From positions 18,452,001 through 18,516,000 of the forward strand of contig CM020517.1 of NCBI GenBank assembly GCA_009823395.1: DNA of 64,000 nt, given 5' to 3'. The position numbers were made by a program, and so were the translations under genes. Under the pieces are notes generated by a model. That model made no database searches. It saw only the letters and a list, made by a program, of their open reading frames with translations, and had not been told where the DNA came from. The stretch is from Thamnaconus septentrionalis. Taxonomy: Eukaryota > Chordata > Actinopteri > Tetraodontiformes > Monacanthidae. Positions 35,936 through 46,967 of this stretch are shown here, in pieces; within the stretch, counting starts at the first letter, position 1; every line of letters starts with the position of its first letter.

Positions 35936-36055
35936 GAAGAGGGGATGATGTGGGAAGAGGGGATGAAAAAACAAAAAAAAAACAAAAAGAATATGCAGCG
36001 GTGTTCAGTAGCAATCAGTCGGTCCGGCGCAAATGCACCGCCGACGACAACAACA

Positions 36056-36069
36056 CTGCCCCCTAGCTG
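36056..36069 (-). promoter_or_regulatory. CTCF-like core motif, minus strand (weaker)
   Basis: The minus strand reads CAGCTAGGGGGCAG, 12 of 14 to the CTCF core; the TAGGGGGCAG half is intact. Same direction as the site at 31975. Confidence 0.3.
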
Positions 36070-36314
36070 TGAGGCCGCCGATGACACAAAGACGGCATTT
36101 TTATTTTTGAACTGGGTGGTTTTTGGAAACGCTCTGGAATGAAGGAACCGTGTTCACATGAAGCCGTCTTCAAAAATGTCCCTGTTTAGACGGAAACGCT
36201 GGAAACGACTGAAAACTATGCAGTACCTGTGCCAGGCCTGGTGTGGCGCCGCCACTTCACTCCCCCAGAACTGGATACCAAACCTTCTTGGGGCTTTTCA
36301 GTGTGGGGTTGGCA

Positions 36315-36815
36315 TGTTCTCCACTATGTTCTCCACTATGTTCTCCACTATGTTCTCCACTGGTCCAGGGTGTCACCCTGCCTTCACCCAGGGACAGCTG
36401 GGAGAGGCTCCAGCAGAGCCCTGCAACCTTGGAGTACTGAAAGATGGATGGATGGATGAATGGATGGATGGAGGGAGGGATGGATGGATGGATGGATGGA
36501 TGGATGGATGGATGGATGGATGGAGGGAGGGATGGATGGATGGATGGATGGGTGGATGGAGGGATGGATGGATGCATGGCTGGATGATGGATGGATGGAT
36601 AGATGGATGAATGGATGGATGAATGCGTGGATGGATGGATGGATGGGTGGATAGATGGATGAATGGATGGCTGGATGATGGATGCATGGATGGATGGATG
36701 GATGGATGGATGGATGGATGGATGGATGGATGAATGGATTGATGGATGGATGGATGGATGGATGGATGGATGGATGGATGGATGGATGGATGGATGCATG
36801 GATGGATGGATCCCA
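36315..36815 (-). repeat. (GGAT)n with dispersed-repeat flank, copy 2 (inverted)
   Basis: A 15-bp unit TATGTTCTCCACTAT occurs about four times at 36315-36362. It is followed by GGTGTCACCCTGCCTTCACC and GGGACAGCTGGGAGAGGCTC (36368-36415), then (GGAT)n from 36444 to 36813 with scattered GGGA, GAAT and GCAT variants. The flank is the reverse complement of the one beside the (ATCC)n arrays at 20344 and 38890. Met-Asp-Gly-Trp and His-Pro-Ser-Ile open frames are artefacts. Confidence 0.85.
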
Positions 36816-37819
36816 GTCAGCCAACCTGCGATGAAAAAGACATCAAAATCAAAAGTTTAAGAGAAGGTTTGCAAATCGCTTTCGTGTGCGTTTATTTTCA
36901 TTTTGCACACAGTCCATGAGTTCTCGTGAGGCTAAAGAGAAGGCGGAGTGTGTGTGTGTGTGGGGAGCTCAGGAGAAGCAGGAAGCCGGATGTGGAGGCT
37001 GGTGGAGGCTGACAGCCACTTTCACCCTCAACACCGTCGTTGTCGTCGTCGTCGTCGTCGTCGGCCCACGCAGACCAACAATCGCTATCAGTCTGTGTCA
37101 GCGCCACGTGTCGTGGCGGCACAATGGCTGCTGTCAAGCCAGCGCCGAGTTCACCCGGATCAGCTCCCCCAACCTTTGTCTCCAGGGTTGATTGTTGTTG
37201 CTGTTGTTGTTGTTGTTTAAAAAAAAAAGGCGGGAGTTGTTGTTTGTTTGCTTGTTTGTTTTGTTTGTCGTGGTGCGCTCCTCTGGTAGCGTATCCACGT
37301 TGATTTCTGATGGCAGGTGGCAGCAGATGCAGGAATCCACCCTGTCTGGGTGTAGTAGCGCAGGGTGTCCACTAGGAGAGCAGCAGCATCCTCCGCAGAG
37401 CGAGGCATCACCCCAGTGAAACTGGACGTTGTCTCGGTGGTCTGTAGGCGCGACCCAACGCCAACACTGGGTTGTGTCTCTCTGGCCCACTGCTGACCGC
37501 TGCCGCCACTGTGGTCCAGTCTTCCATGACAAGTTCACTACGACGCTAGAGGAGAGCCGGTCAAAGTTCAGGCAGTGGTCAGCGAGCTTCACTTGCTAAC
37601 AAACACAGCTGGATCTCATTTCAAGTGTGGGCGACTGCATACCTGCAGAAAACACACACACAGTCGCTAATGATGAGGTTTTGTGGTCTTCACTGAAGGC
37701 CAGGAACTGAAGTCGGAGGTAACGATGACACTCAGTGTTGGAGCTCAGAGGAACCACGTCAAGCTCCTGGGTGGATCCACAGCAAGTCCCTGCTGCCAGT
37801 CTGCCAGGATAGTATTAGT
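36816..37819. other. Intergenic stretch
   Basis: Contains (GTC)n at 37035-37062, (TTG)n at 37190-37218 and an A run. No gene is recognised. Confidence 0.4.
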
Positions 37820-38980
37820 GTGATCCATCCATCCATCCATCATCCCTCCATCCATCCATCCATCTATCATCCATCCATCCATCCCTCCATCCATCCATCC
37901 CTCCATCCATCCATTCATCCATCCATCCCTCCCTCCATTTATCCATCTATCCATCCATCCATCCATCCATCCCTCCATCCCTCCCTCCATCCATCATCCC
38001 TCCATCCATTCATCCATCTAACCATCCATCCATCCATCTATCATCCATCCATCCATCCATCCATCCCTCCATCCATTCATCCATCTATCATCTATCTAAC
38101 CATCCATCCATCCATCTATCATCCATCCATCCATCCATCCATCCATCTGTCATCCATCTAACCATCCATCCCTCCATCCATCCATCCATCCATCCCTCCC
38201 TCCATCCATCATCCCTCCATCCATTCATCCATCTGTCATCCATCCCTCCATCCCTCCATTTATCCATCCCTCCATCCATCCATTCATCCATCCATCCCTC
38301 CCTCCATTTATCCATCTATCCATCCATCCATCCATCCATCCCTCCATCCCTCCCTCCATCCATCATCCCTCCATCCATTCATCCATCTATCATCCATCTA
38401 ACCATCCATCCATCCATCTATCATCCATCCATCCATCCATCCATCCATCCATCCCTCCATCCATTCATCCATCTATCATCTATCTAACCATCCATCCATC
38501 CATCTATCATCCATCCATCCATCCATCCATCCATCTGTCATCCATCTAACCATCCATCCCTCCATCCATTCATCCATCCATCCATCCCTCCCTCCATCCA
38601 TCATCCCTCCATCCATTCATCCATCTGTCATCCATCTAGCCATCCATCCATCCATCCATCCATCCCTCCATCATTCATCCATCCATCTATCCATCCATCC
38701 ATCCATCCCTCCATCCATTCATCCATCTATCATCCATCTAACCATCCATCCATCCATCCATCCATCCATCCATCCATCCATCCATCATCCATCTATCCAT
38801 CCATCCATCCATCCATCCATCCATCCATCCATCCATCCATCATCCATCCATCCATCCATCCCTCCATCCATCCATCCATCCATCCATCTTCAATACCAGC
38901 TTCTTCCTGAGCTCAGGGGGTCTCTGCTGGAGGTTCTCCCAGCTGCCACTGGGTGACGCCCTGGACCAGTGGCCACTTCT
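37820..38980 (+). repeat. 1.07-kb (ATCC)n array with dispersed-repeat flank, copy 3
   Basis: The array runs from 37822 to 38889. CATC units are broken by CCTC, TTCATC, TAACC, CTATCATC and CTGTCATC variants in longer blocks that repeat (for example ATCTATCATCTATCTAACC at about 38088 and 38471). This shows duplication of segments of 150-400 bp. It is followed by GGGGGTCTCTGCTGGAGGTT and CTCCCAGCTGCCACTGGGTG (38917-38955), the flank family seen at 20390 and 36370. Confidence 0.9.
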
Positions 38981-39559
38981 ACTGTGATTTATCTTTACTT
39001 CTAAAAATGAAAGGAAATAGATTAATTTCCAGAAGAACAGGATTAAAATATTAAAGTTCACTCCCACCTTCACCTCATCGCTCACTCATTGCAACCATCT
39101 CAAAAGAAAAACTGAACTGGCTGAACTCTGATTAAAAAAAATGAATTCAGAATCTGGGCGAGCCACTGCCAGGTGAGTGCTGAGGTCTCAGCCAATCACC
39201 TGACCCGGAAGTTCTTCTCCGCCGAAGGGTCACAAAATGTTTCAAGCTGGGTTATTTTTCTGGGCCCAGTGGAGGCCACTGAAGCAGGGAAGGAGGTTCT
39301 CAGCTCGGCCCAGTGGAGGGGGTCGTTGGAGGGGTTTGGGGGGGAGGTGGGTGAGGACTGATGGGGGGGGGGGGCGAAAGGTAATGCGAGAGAGAGCCGG
39401 AGGTGACAGGCATTGTGGGAAGGTGTGAACGATGGAGAGGAGGAGGAGGAGGAGGAGGAGGAGGAAGGTCCTCGTCCTCCTTGTCCTGCCTGTGAGGGAA
39501 CAGGGACCTTTTGAGGAGGACCCCTCGCCTCCTCCTCTGTGCCCCCCCCCCCTCCCCTC
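38981..39559. other. Intergenic stretch
   Basis: Includes a G run at 39363-39374 and a (GGA)n run at 39438-39464. No gene is supported. Confidence 0.4.
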
Positions 39560-40140
39560 CCCCACAACCCCCCCAATTAGACAAACATTAACATCAATTA
39601 AGGGCCCTCTCGGGAACACAAGCTCTATATAATTACCTTAATGGGCGGACGCTTTCTCCTCGTCCCGCTCTCTTTCTGTCTCTTTCTTCAGGCCCTCAAT
39701 CTCTTAAACAAACTCGGAGGGTCTCAGTGGGAGGGGGGGGATACACGGGAAGGAGGGGGGGGTCGCTTCCCGTTTTCGCTTTTGTGGCGCGGGACTTTGT
39801 AAAAAGGCCCAGGCTGAATTGGACCTATTGGCCGACAAACAGAGGATCTGTTCCCACAGAGAGTCGGGGAGCCGGGACAATGTGGACCCCCGACCGAGAG
39901 GGTGGGGGGTAGGGGGGAGGGTGGAGGGAGGAGGACCCCTGAAAAGAGGTGGCGCGGAGCAACGACGAGTGCTAATGAGCTTATTTTATCCAGCCTGCGA
40001 GGTCTGGTCATCCACAGCAGAGCAGCAGATCTTCATCCTTGGAAGCCAGCGCTAGGACCTCCTCCTCCCTCCCTCCCTCCCTCCCTCCACCTCCAACTGT
40101 CTTCCTCTCTCTCTTTCTGACCAGAGGGGGGGGGGCTCTT
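39560..40140. promoter_or_regulatory. Putative conserved non-coding cluster (block 7)
   Basis: Short complex segments alternate with G- or C-rich tracts: CCAATTAGACAAACATTAAC and ATCAATTAAGGGCCC (39572-39608), TATATAATTACCTTAATGGG (39626), AGGCCCTCAATCTCTTAAAC (39691), AAAAAGGCCCAGGCTGAATT (39800) and GAGCTTATTTTATCCAGCC (39977). TAATTA and ATTAA cores are frequent. A (CCCT)n run is at 40060-40090. Confidence 0.4.
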
Positions 40141-40144
40141 AATA

Positions 40145-40191
40145 TTTCCATGACCCCTAGAATTGCACCAAACCTAAATCTGGCAATAAAA
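40145..40191 (+). repeat. 47-bp element, copy 1 of 2
   Basis: Begins TTTCCATGACCCCTAG and ends GGCAATAAAA. It aligns without gaps to 47416-47462 with 39 of 47 identical bases by eye. Both copies sit in regulatory-looking DNA, and the sequence is not simple-repeat. It may be an ancient shared cis element or a fragment of an old dispersed repeat. Confidence 0.7.
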
Positions 40192-40459
40192 CGGCAGGAC
40201 GAGATTTGACGACAACGACGAGGAGTTTCTAGACGGGACCCCCCCCCACCCCGTGTTGATGCTCCGCTCTCTCCTCACCTCTTCCAGACCGCCAGCTTTT
40301 CTTCTCCTCTTCTTCTCTTCTCCACCTCGCTCTCTCAGAAGGTTTCACTTTCATTTTCTTCACTTTCTTCTTGACAGTTTGATGACCTGGAAGAGTCGCC
40401 TCCACTCCTGTACTGATTTACCCGTCGTGTTTTCAGTGTACCAAGGCATGACTCATGAG
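40192..40459. other. Intergenic stretch, pyrimidine-rich
   Basis: C run at 40240-40248 and CTTCTTCTC-rich sequence to 40370. No gene is seen. Confidence 0.4.

Positions 40460-40519
<60 letters not shown>
40460..40519. repeat. (CT)n microsatellite
   Basis: Thirty uninterrupted CT units, pyrimidines on the + strand. Confidence 0.98.
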
Positions 40520-40520
<1 letters not shown>

Positions 40521-40644
40521 TCTCAGCCTTGGACAAACTGCAATGTTTCAACATCTGAAATGTTCAGAGTGGAGATCAGCTGGGCCAAAGGTCACCGCAG
40601 ACCTCTCACTGACTGCAGTTACACAAATAGTTCTTCACCATCTG

Positions 40645-40658
40645 CCTCTAGAGGGCGG
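40645..40658 (+). promoter_or_regulatory. CTCF-like core motif, plus strand
   Basis: CCTCTAGAGGGCGG matches the CTCF core at 13 of 14 positions; only the third base differs. It points right, away from prkd1. Confidence 0.4.
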
Positions 40659-40728
40659 TAGCTATTCAGGAGCTTATTATGTGAATGTATGGATGTGTGT
40701 GTGCTCCCTTAACATCCTCACTGGACAC

Positions 40729-40729
40729 T

Positions 40730-40767
<38 letters not shown>
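40729..40767. repeat. (GT)n microsatellite
   Basis: Nineteen GT units following ACTG. Confidence 0.97.
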
Positions 40768-40768
<1 letters not shown>

Positions 40769-42115
40769 CTGGTCATTCATTCATACAGTTCAGTCTCACC
40801 GTCATTTGATCTCCAGGCCTCGGATCTTCGCTGCATTTAGCTTTTAGCACGTGTTAGCATTCCTGCTGCTGATAGTTTACATGCCATCACGTCAACCTTT
40901 CTTCCATATGACATGTGGCACATGAAGAGCAAACTCTCACTGATTAAAAATACTCTTTTTTTCTCATTGCCTCAAAAATAAAAAAAAAATGCATAAATAC
41001 AGGATTTTCTTTTTTCTTTTTTCCACTTTTACCGTGATTTTTTTTTTTTTTTTCCTTTGGGATTTTCTAAAATGGTAAAATGTGACAATCTAGCATGGAG
41101 GCCTTGAGCTTACTTAATTAATCAGAGTGATTTGGCGCAGGAGAAGTACAGTGATTTGAAAAGATTGCTGGTGCCTTGGAGGAGTTTTCAAGGAGTTTCT
41201 GATGGTGAAAGTGCAGATTTCCTTTTTAACGACGCCCACCACCATCACCAACCGCCGGCAAATTGAAGTAGCGAGGCGTTGCTACATCAGTGATCACATT
41301 TACATTTAACACTTCAATCACCGGCGCTCAGAGTTTAGCGACGGGAGGAGGGTCAACAGCTCCAGGGATCTGAAAATGTGAAGATCAACATCGCTGACGA
41401 GGGAGGCTGAAAGCTTCGCTCCTCTTCCTCCTGGCTCCACGGCCCCGAAGGAGGAAGTCACCTGACAGTTGGCAGCCAATGAGACGAAGCTTCAAGGAGT
41501 CGCTTCAGGTACAGATTCATTCCTCAAAGTCGTTGCCGATTGTTTTATTTTTCATTTTTTGTTTTGCTGCACTTTCAATTTATTCAAAGTGAAAAATACG
41601 TGAAGTGCTGTTTTTTTTTTTTTTGCTCTGGTAACTGAAACTGTTGACGTCTGAACTTACTTCCGCACTGATTTCTATCCATCTATCTATCTCTATCTAT
41701 CTATCTATCTATCTATCTATTGATATCAAAAGCTCTGCTTTGTCAGTTCTCTAACTTGTTATTACAAAAGTATGATTTTTCATTTTCCATCATATTTAGG
41801 GGAAGAACTCTTCCGATCTTCTCTGCATCAGCCGTCAGTCGTGTTGATGTTCCGAGGCCTATTTATGAAGTTTTGACGACACTTTGTACTCATGTAATAG
41901 TTGACAAACTCTGAATTTTTTTTTTTTTTTTTTTTGACAAGGTTGTGAGTAATAAACGCGGGGGCGGATAATTAACTCCTCTCTTTTTTTTCTCCCCTCC
42001 TTTTCACAGCACACCTGCCGCAGTGCACTAACATCTCAGGTAAGAATCTCTGCCTGCGGTTGGCACCAGGCGCCGCCAGCTGAAAGAGACACCGCTGGAA
42101 GCCCGAGAGCGGCGC

Positions 42116-42147
<32 letters not shown>

Positions 42148-42590
42148 ACCGGCTCAAAAAAAAAAAAGGCCTCCGCTACACTTTTCCCGACCGACAGCGG
42201 CGCAACGAATCCAACACCGGCGTGCTGCGATGGTATAGAGAACAAAGCTCGCCATTGCTGCATCCTGGCAATTGGGAAACTGCAAGATGACAGTGCGATG
42301 CCCCCAGAGGAGAAGGACGGCGAGCGCAGCGCCGAAAACAAGGTGACATTTGTTCGTGATTGGTTGATTGACGGCGACGGCCGCTGGTATTGTTGAGCAG
42401 CCAGTTGGACGCGCGGCCCCCTCAATAGAAACTTGGCTGACGGTGAGACAGCTGTACGCAGGGAGAGCCGCACGCTGCCAACTGTGGCAAATATCTGTGT
42501 TCTGTCGCCGACGTGTTGCTGTGAATCTGTGGCCCCGGGTGTCTGCAGACTCACTCTCTGCTCCACACAAGCATGCAAACTCTGCTGCCG
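40768..42590. other. Intergenic stretch
   Basis: Contains T and A runs (41039-41053, 41612-41624, 41918-41935, 42117-42142, 42156-42166) and an (ATCT)n at 41677-41720. Sequence at 41230-41520 is complex and repeat-free. Around 42330-42570 it is GC-rich with CpGs. Frames there are open on both strands but unrecognised. Confidence 0.4.
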
Positions 42591-42643
42591 CCTGCCGCTG
42601 CCGCTGCCGCTGCTGCTGCCGCTGCTGCTGCTGCCGCCGCTGA
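42591..42643. repeat. GCC/GCT trinucleotide array
   Basis: Imperfect (GCYGCY)n array. In some frames it encodes Arg-Cys, Leu-Pro or Ser-Gly runs, none convincing as protein. Confidence 0.9.
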
Positions 42644-42889
42644 GGCGCAACACTGAGCAGCTTTGTTCAGAGGGGGAAAAAACAGGAGCGGAATATTCAC
42701 ATCAACTGTTTCCTTTTAGTCAGAGTGTGCACGCTGAAACGTGTGGCAGCGACACAAAATCCCCCCCAAAAAAAAGAAAAAAGGAAAAAGAAAAATACCC
42801 ACAACCGCCAGCTCCAAGCAAAAGTCCACAGCAGCACCATGAGGCTGCAGAGCTCATTGCACAGCTGACTACCAAACTGTGAGGCTGAC

Positions 42890-43105
42890 GGAGAGAGAGA
42901 GAGAGAGAGAGTTTCCTGTCAGGAAGGAAGAGGAGGAGGAGGAGGAGGAGGAGGAGGAGGAGGAGGAGGAAGAGGAGGAGGAGGAGGAGGAGGAGGAGGA
43001 GGAAGAGAGGAGGAGGAGGAAGAGGAGGAGGAGGAGGAGGAGGAGGAGGAGGAGCAGGAGCAGCAGGAGGAGTTGGAGGAGGAGGAGGAGGAGGAGCAGC
43101 AGTTC
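42890..43105. repeat. (GA)n then (GGA)n array
   Basis: A short (GA)n (42891-42911) is followed by GGA/GAA trinucleotides from 42926 to 43096. All-purine on the + strand, hence triplex-capable. Poly-Glu and poly-Leu frames are artefacts. Confidence 0.97.
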
Positions 43106-44153
43106 CTAAAGCCAAAACCTCAAAATTGAAAAGGCTGAAAACTTGGAGATTTGGATTGAAGAACTAAAAGATGAAATGTGTTTCAGACGACAGTAATAAA
43201 CAAGGAGGTTTGCAGAGTGAACGAAGCCACTCCCATGGAGCAGTCAGCTGGCTGGACACTGGCTGACTGTGATGGCCTGAAGGCCTTCAGATGAAAGAAC
43301 CTCAAGCTCAGATTATCATGGTACCAAACACCTGCGTCCTCGGTCCAGGTGCATCCAGCCGGTCTGTAGGTGTTCAAAAAAAAAAAAAAAAGATGTCCAT
43401 CAATAATTCTTTGTATGTGTGGTGTGTGTGTGCGGCTTGCAACACACTTTCTTTCTTTTAAAGCTTTTGCATCTTTCACCGGAATTTATAGTCGAAAAAA
43501 AATTAATTTGGCGTCTAAATTCTCATCCATATTTTTGGATCCATTTTTCTGAATCGGTTCTGCTGGCTCGGTAAAGAATGAATCCTTTCCCTCTCACCAA
43601 AAAAAAAAAAAAAAAAAACAAACTGGGAAAAAAACGTGTTGGCTTGTTGCTGTGGACTGGGAGCTGTTTGCTGATAGATGTGTCATAACAGGGAAGCAGC
43701 TAGTTAGCATTAGCCTGGCTAGCCGCAGTCTGTCGGCACGTTCCCCTCCCTCTTCTGCTATTTTTAGCTCCCAGTTTTTGCCCGAGCGACGGAAAACACC
43801 TCCCAGCACTCCGTCGCCGTCTGCTCGCTCGCGGGGTTGTCGCGACCTCTGACCTTTTAGCATATTCCACGAGGTGCCGCGATCCTTTTTCCTCGGAGAC
43901 GATGGCGCTGATTGGTTCGTCCGTTGCACATTGTGTGCTGATGAGAGTGAATTCAGAGTAGAACCCGGCTCGGCCGGGCGACGCGACGTCTCGTCTCGTC
44001 TCGTCTCGTCTCGTCTCGCCGTCGACCGTCATCTACTTGAATAAAGTTCCACAATTTGAATCATTCCGCAATTTCGCCGCTATTATTCTGCTCCGCCTTG
44101 CCGCCAAGTGGAAACACGGCTGCGTCACGTTACACAAGGAAAGTACTTTCCAA
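43106..44153. other. Intergenic stretch
   Basis: Has A runs (43377-43391, 43599-43618) and six GTCTC units at 43986-44018. A CpG-rich patch at 43780-44040 has no recognised transcription unit. Confidence 0.4.
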
Positions 44154-44648
44154 CAGCCGTGGGCAAACTACGGTCCGGGGACCATATGCGGCCCGTTGAG
44201 CTTTTTAATCCGGACCACAGAACTTGAAGAACTGATATTAATAGCCAGTCATCAAACAGCTGCATCTCCTCCATGTTTGCAGTGTTTCCAGAGTCGTTTT
44301 AATAAAGAGTTAAACACCCTGGTGGTCCAGAGGTGGTTCTGGATGGTTCTAGGTGGTTCTAGGTGGTTCTTCGAGTTAAACACCCTGGTGGTTCTAGATG
44401 GTTCTAAGAGCTAAACACCCTGGTGGTTCTGGATGGTTCTAGGAGGTTCTAAGAGCTAAACACCCTGGTGGGCCTTCAAAGACACTGATTTGGCTTTGCT
44501 TCATTTTCCATTGACATTCCAGCAACATGTTTTCTCCATATGATATATTTTTCCTCCTATGAGGTGGCTCACCAGAACACTCCATCCATCTGCTGCTGCT
44601 CCGGCTCCTCTGGTACATTATAGAACCCAGTGTGGCTCCACCAGTCAA
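44154..44648. mobile_element. Non-autonomous hAT-like element (family B), inverted copy
   Basis: The left end CAGCCGTGGGCAAACTACGG and inner ATGCGGCCCGTTGAGC match the reverse complement of the right end at 30760-30836, including the segment GAACTTGAAGAACTGATATT. The middle has GTGGTTCTGGATGGTTCTAG units (44325-44470), the complement of the AGAACCACC minisatellite. The right part, GAGGTGGCTCACCAGAACAC to CCACCAGTCAAC, matches the left end at 30175-30260. The outermost right terminus is lost or diverged. Confidence 0.75.
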
Positions 44649-45088
44649 CCTGCAATAGACACACAGACTCTGTCACTGCTTACTATCACCAGCAGTGTTT
44701 TCACAGTGCATCTTGCCAGGTTGTTTCCAGTGACTCTACCTTCATGTTTTGAGGGAGACTCTCACTTGGCCTTGGCTGCTTCTCATCTTCTCCTCAGTCA
44801 TTGCAGAGTAACTCCGTCCAGACCGAGACTGCTGCAGTCGGTTAACTCACTGGTAGCGCAGCCGTGGGGAGTCGAATAGTCAAAAAGTTTGCCGGCGTTG
44901 CTTTAAACGCTTCAAACTGTTATTTATTATTTATGCTGCTGCGCGAGAGACAAGCCGGGGCGTGGACGTTGCATTAAAGTCAGCCAGGTTGGCTTCGCCA
45001 GGCTAATGCAGTCGCGCAACCTGCTACCGGTGATTAAAAAGAAAGAAAAAAAAAAAAAACTCTCAAATTGCTCCGGTGTTACACTTAA
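44649..45088. other. Intergenic stretch, regulatory-looking at its end
   Basis: From 44885 to 45035 the sequence is complex, with GTTATTTATTATTTATGCTG, TTGCATTAAAGTCAGCC and CCGGTGATTAAAAAG. It directly precedes the triplicated module and may belong to the same regulatory unit. Confidence 0.35.
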
Positions 45089-45195
45089 AATCACACGAAC
45101 ATTTGTGCCTTTTATTTTTGCGGCGCTGAGGGTGATGATTTAAGCTGTCACATTGTCAAGCAGTTTAACAATGGTTTTATAATAATATTTCAGGG
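45089..45195 (+). promoter_or_regulatory. Triplicated non-coding module, copy A
   Basis: The core at 45134-45193 reads GATGATTTAAGCTGTCACAT, then a spacer, then TTATAATAATATTTCAG. It shares with copies B (45253) and C (46757) an ordered series: a T-rich lead, GCGCTGAGGG or similar, GATTTAA, (TG)ACAT, and a final AATAATATTTCAG. The sequence is not simple-repeat. Function is inferred to be cis-regulatory. Confidence 0.55.
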
Positions 45196-45252
45196 GGGGA
45201 AAAGGAAAAAGAAAAAATACAGAAAAAAAAAAAAAACCTATCCCAGACCGGG

Positions 45253-45445
45253 TCTGTAAAGTGCCTCTGTGTTTGTCCCTTTTGTGTGTGGCTCAGCGAA
45301 GGTAACGATTTAATCTGACATATTTCGGAGCAGCGGAATAATAATATTTCAGCGTGGTCCTCTCTTAATGGCGGGCGGCGAACAAAAGGCTGCAGGGCCG
45401 CTCGTCAGGCTGAAGGCTTTACTTTGACACCGGCTGCTCTCGACC
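45253..45445 (+). promoter_or_regulatory. Triplicated non-coding module, copy B
   Basis: The core TAACGATTTAATCTGACATA to GGAATAATAATATTTCAG spans 45303-45352. After it come CTCTTAATGGCGGGCGGCG (45362) and CTTTGACACCGGCTGCT (45422-45438), both with counterparts at similar spacing in copy C (gap from core end about 70 and 73 bp). A second CACACCGGCTGCTGTTCAAA follows at 45480. Confidence 0.6.
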
Positions 45446-45644
45446 CGGCGGGGACTCCGCGCCGAGGGAGGGCGCGTTCACACCGGCTGCTGTTCAAACA
45501 CGCTGTCAAGGACTCGTTCTCCGGTCCCACCTCGTACTACCTGCTACTGGTGCTACCGGTGGTCCTGTACTGCAGATCATCAGCGGATGAAAACCTGGCA
45601 AACCTGGATTCAAAGAGGGGGAATTGCAGTTCCGCCAAGGCATG
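45446..45644. other. Spacer between module B and a mobile element
   Basis: GC-rich at first (GGCGGGGACTCCGCGCCGAG). No gene is seen. Confidence 0.4.
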
Positions 45645-45968
45645 TACTGATACTGATACCAGTTACTGCTATCGGTACCGATACCAGTGACAGGCATCAG
45701 TACCGATAGCAGTTACAGGTATCGGTACCAATACCAGTGACAGGCATCGGTACCGATAGCAGTTACAGGTATCGGTACCGATAGCAGTAACTGGTATCGG
45801 TACCGATACCGGTGTTGAGTAGTCTTCTCGTACAAGCATCAAGCTTTCTCCATGTCCCATGATAGACTGTTTCCTCCATCCATCTGCTGCTGCTGCTCCG
45901 CTACCCCCCTCTGGCACATTATAGAACCCACTATGGACCCCACCAGTCAAAAACTTTGCACCCCGCTG
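45645..45968. mobile_element. Chimeric family B element with GATACC palindrome array
   Basis: The left part (45650-45812) is an array of GGTATCGGTACCGATAG-type palindromes. The right part, from CAAGCTTTCTCCATGTCCC through CTGCTGCTGCTCCGCTACCC to CCACCAGTCAAAAACTTTGC, matches one end of family B (44520-44648 and the complement of 30157-30300) and finishes with CCCCGCTG, a plausible hAT-type terminus at 45968. The linking sequence CGATACCGGTGTTGAGTAGT resembles the GATGCACC family at 7015-7060. Confidence 0.6.
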
Positions 45969-46756
45969 GTCAAGAAAAAAAAAAAATGTGCCGAGGAACG
46001 TTGTTCGAATAACAGAACATCTGTGGAAAAATAAAAAGAAATCAAAGTGATTCTATAATGTGTGATGGCCATTAAGACAATGACTGTTGTCTTTCTGTGA
46101 CATCCTACCAGTCTGTGTGTTCTCCTCTGACAGTCAGACAATAAACAAAAAATAAAAATAAAATAAGTACATAAATAGACGGACCGATAAGATCTTAAAA
46201 AGAGTAAAAGTCTTCTAAGGAATTTAAACGGCTGACAGCAGAGGGAATGCAAGATTTCAGTCCTACCAACAGGTGAGAAGATGGCATACAAATATATCTG
46301 TGTGTGTGTGTATTTCACACACACATACAGTATATGAATATACATGTTTTTTTTGTTAACACAAAGTGGAAATACTTGCGGCTTCAAACCAAACTCACAA
46401 TCAATATTGGCAGTGAGAAAATAATCGGTTGACAATATTTACATCTATTTTGCCGCTTCAAGGATGCAACGCTCGCCAGGCTTATTTCACAGAGAAGCTT
46501 TGGCTCAGTTCTCCTTTAGAGGACGTTGACATTTAAAAAAAACAAAAAACAAAAACAAAACAATTTAATACCGGAAAGGAATCTCAATCTACAGAATCGG
46601 CTGTGCTGTTGCAGCTCTCAGACGCCTCCGTGGTCGTCGGGAAAACAAAGAGCAAAATCATTTCGCTGAGTGTTTTTACAAACGAGGTTTCTGGCAAAAA
46701 AAACAAAAAAAAACATGCCTTTTTCCTTTCACCCCCGCCGGCCCCGATGAAAAGTG
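45969..46756. other. Intergenic stretch
   Basis: A-rich with a TGTGTGTG patch at 46300-46310. No gene is recognised. Confidence 0.4.
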
Positions 46757-46967
46757 TATTTTCGGCTGTTTTGTGCGAACGGCGTATTCTTTTCTGTTTG
46801 CCGAGGGGGGAAGCTAATGATTTAAGCTTGACATGTTGGAGCTTAATAACGGTGGAATAATAATATTTCAGGCCGCTCTTTCATAATAGCGCCGGCGTGG
46901 AGAGAAAGAGAGCGAGCGAGCCATTCAAGCAGCGTGATGGGTAGTTTGACACGGGCTGCTTTTCAGC
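46757..46967 (+). promoter_or_regulatory. Triplicated non-coding module, copy C
   Basis: The core at 46814-46871 reads CTAATGATTTAAGCTTGACA, TGTTGGAGCTTAATAACGG, then TGGAATAATAATATTTCAG. Downstream are TTCATAATAGCGCCGGCG (46880) and GTTTGACACGGGCTGCT (46944-46960), matching copy B in order and spacing. Upstream GCGAACGGCGTATTC resembles the lead of copy A (ACGAACATTTGTGCC). Confidence 0.6.

Noticed and set aside
36257..38315. Open frames of His-Pro-Ser-Ile and Met-Asp-Gly-Trp repeats
   Set aside because: Produced by (ATCC)n/(GGAT)n arrays, which stay open in several frames.
44820..44880. tRNA-like wording (GGTTAACTCACTGGTAGCGC, GGGAGTCGAATAG)
   Set aside because: No consistent acceptor stem, anticodon arm or B box with correct spacing.
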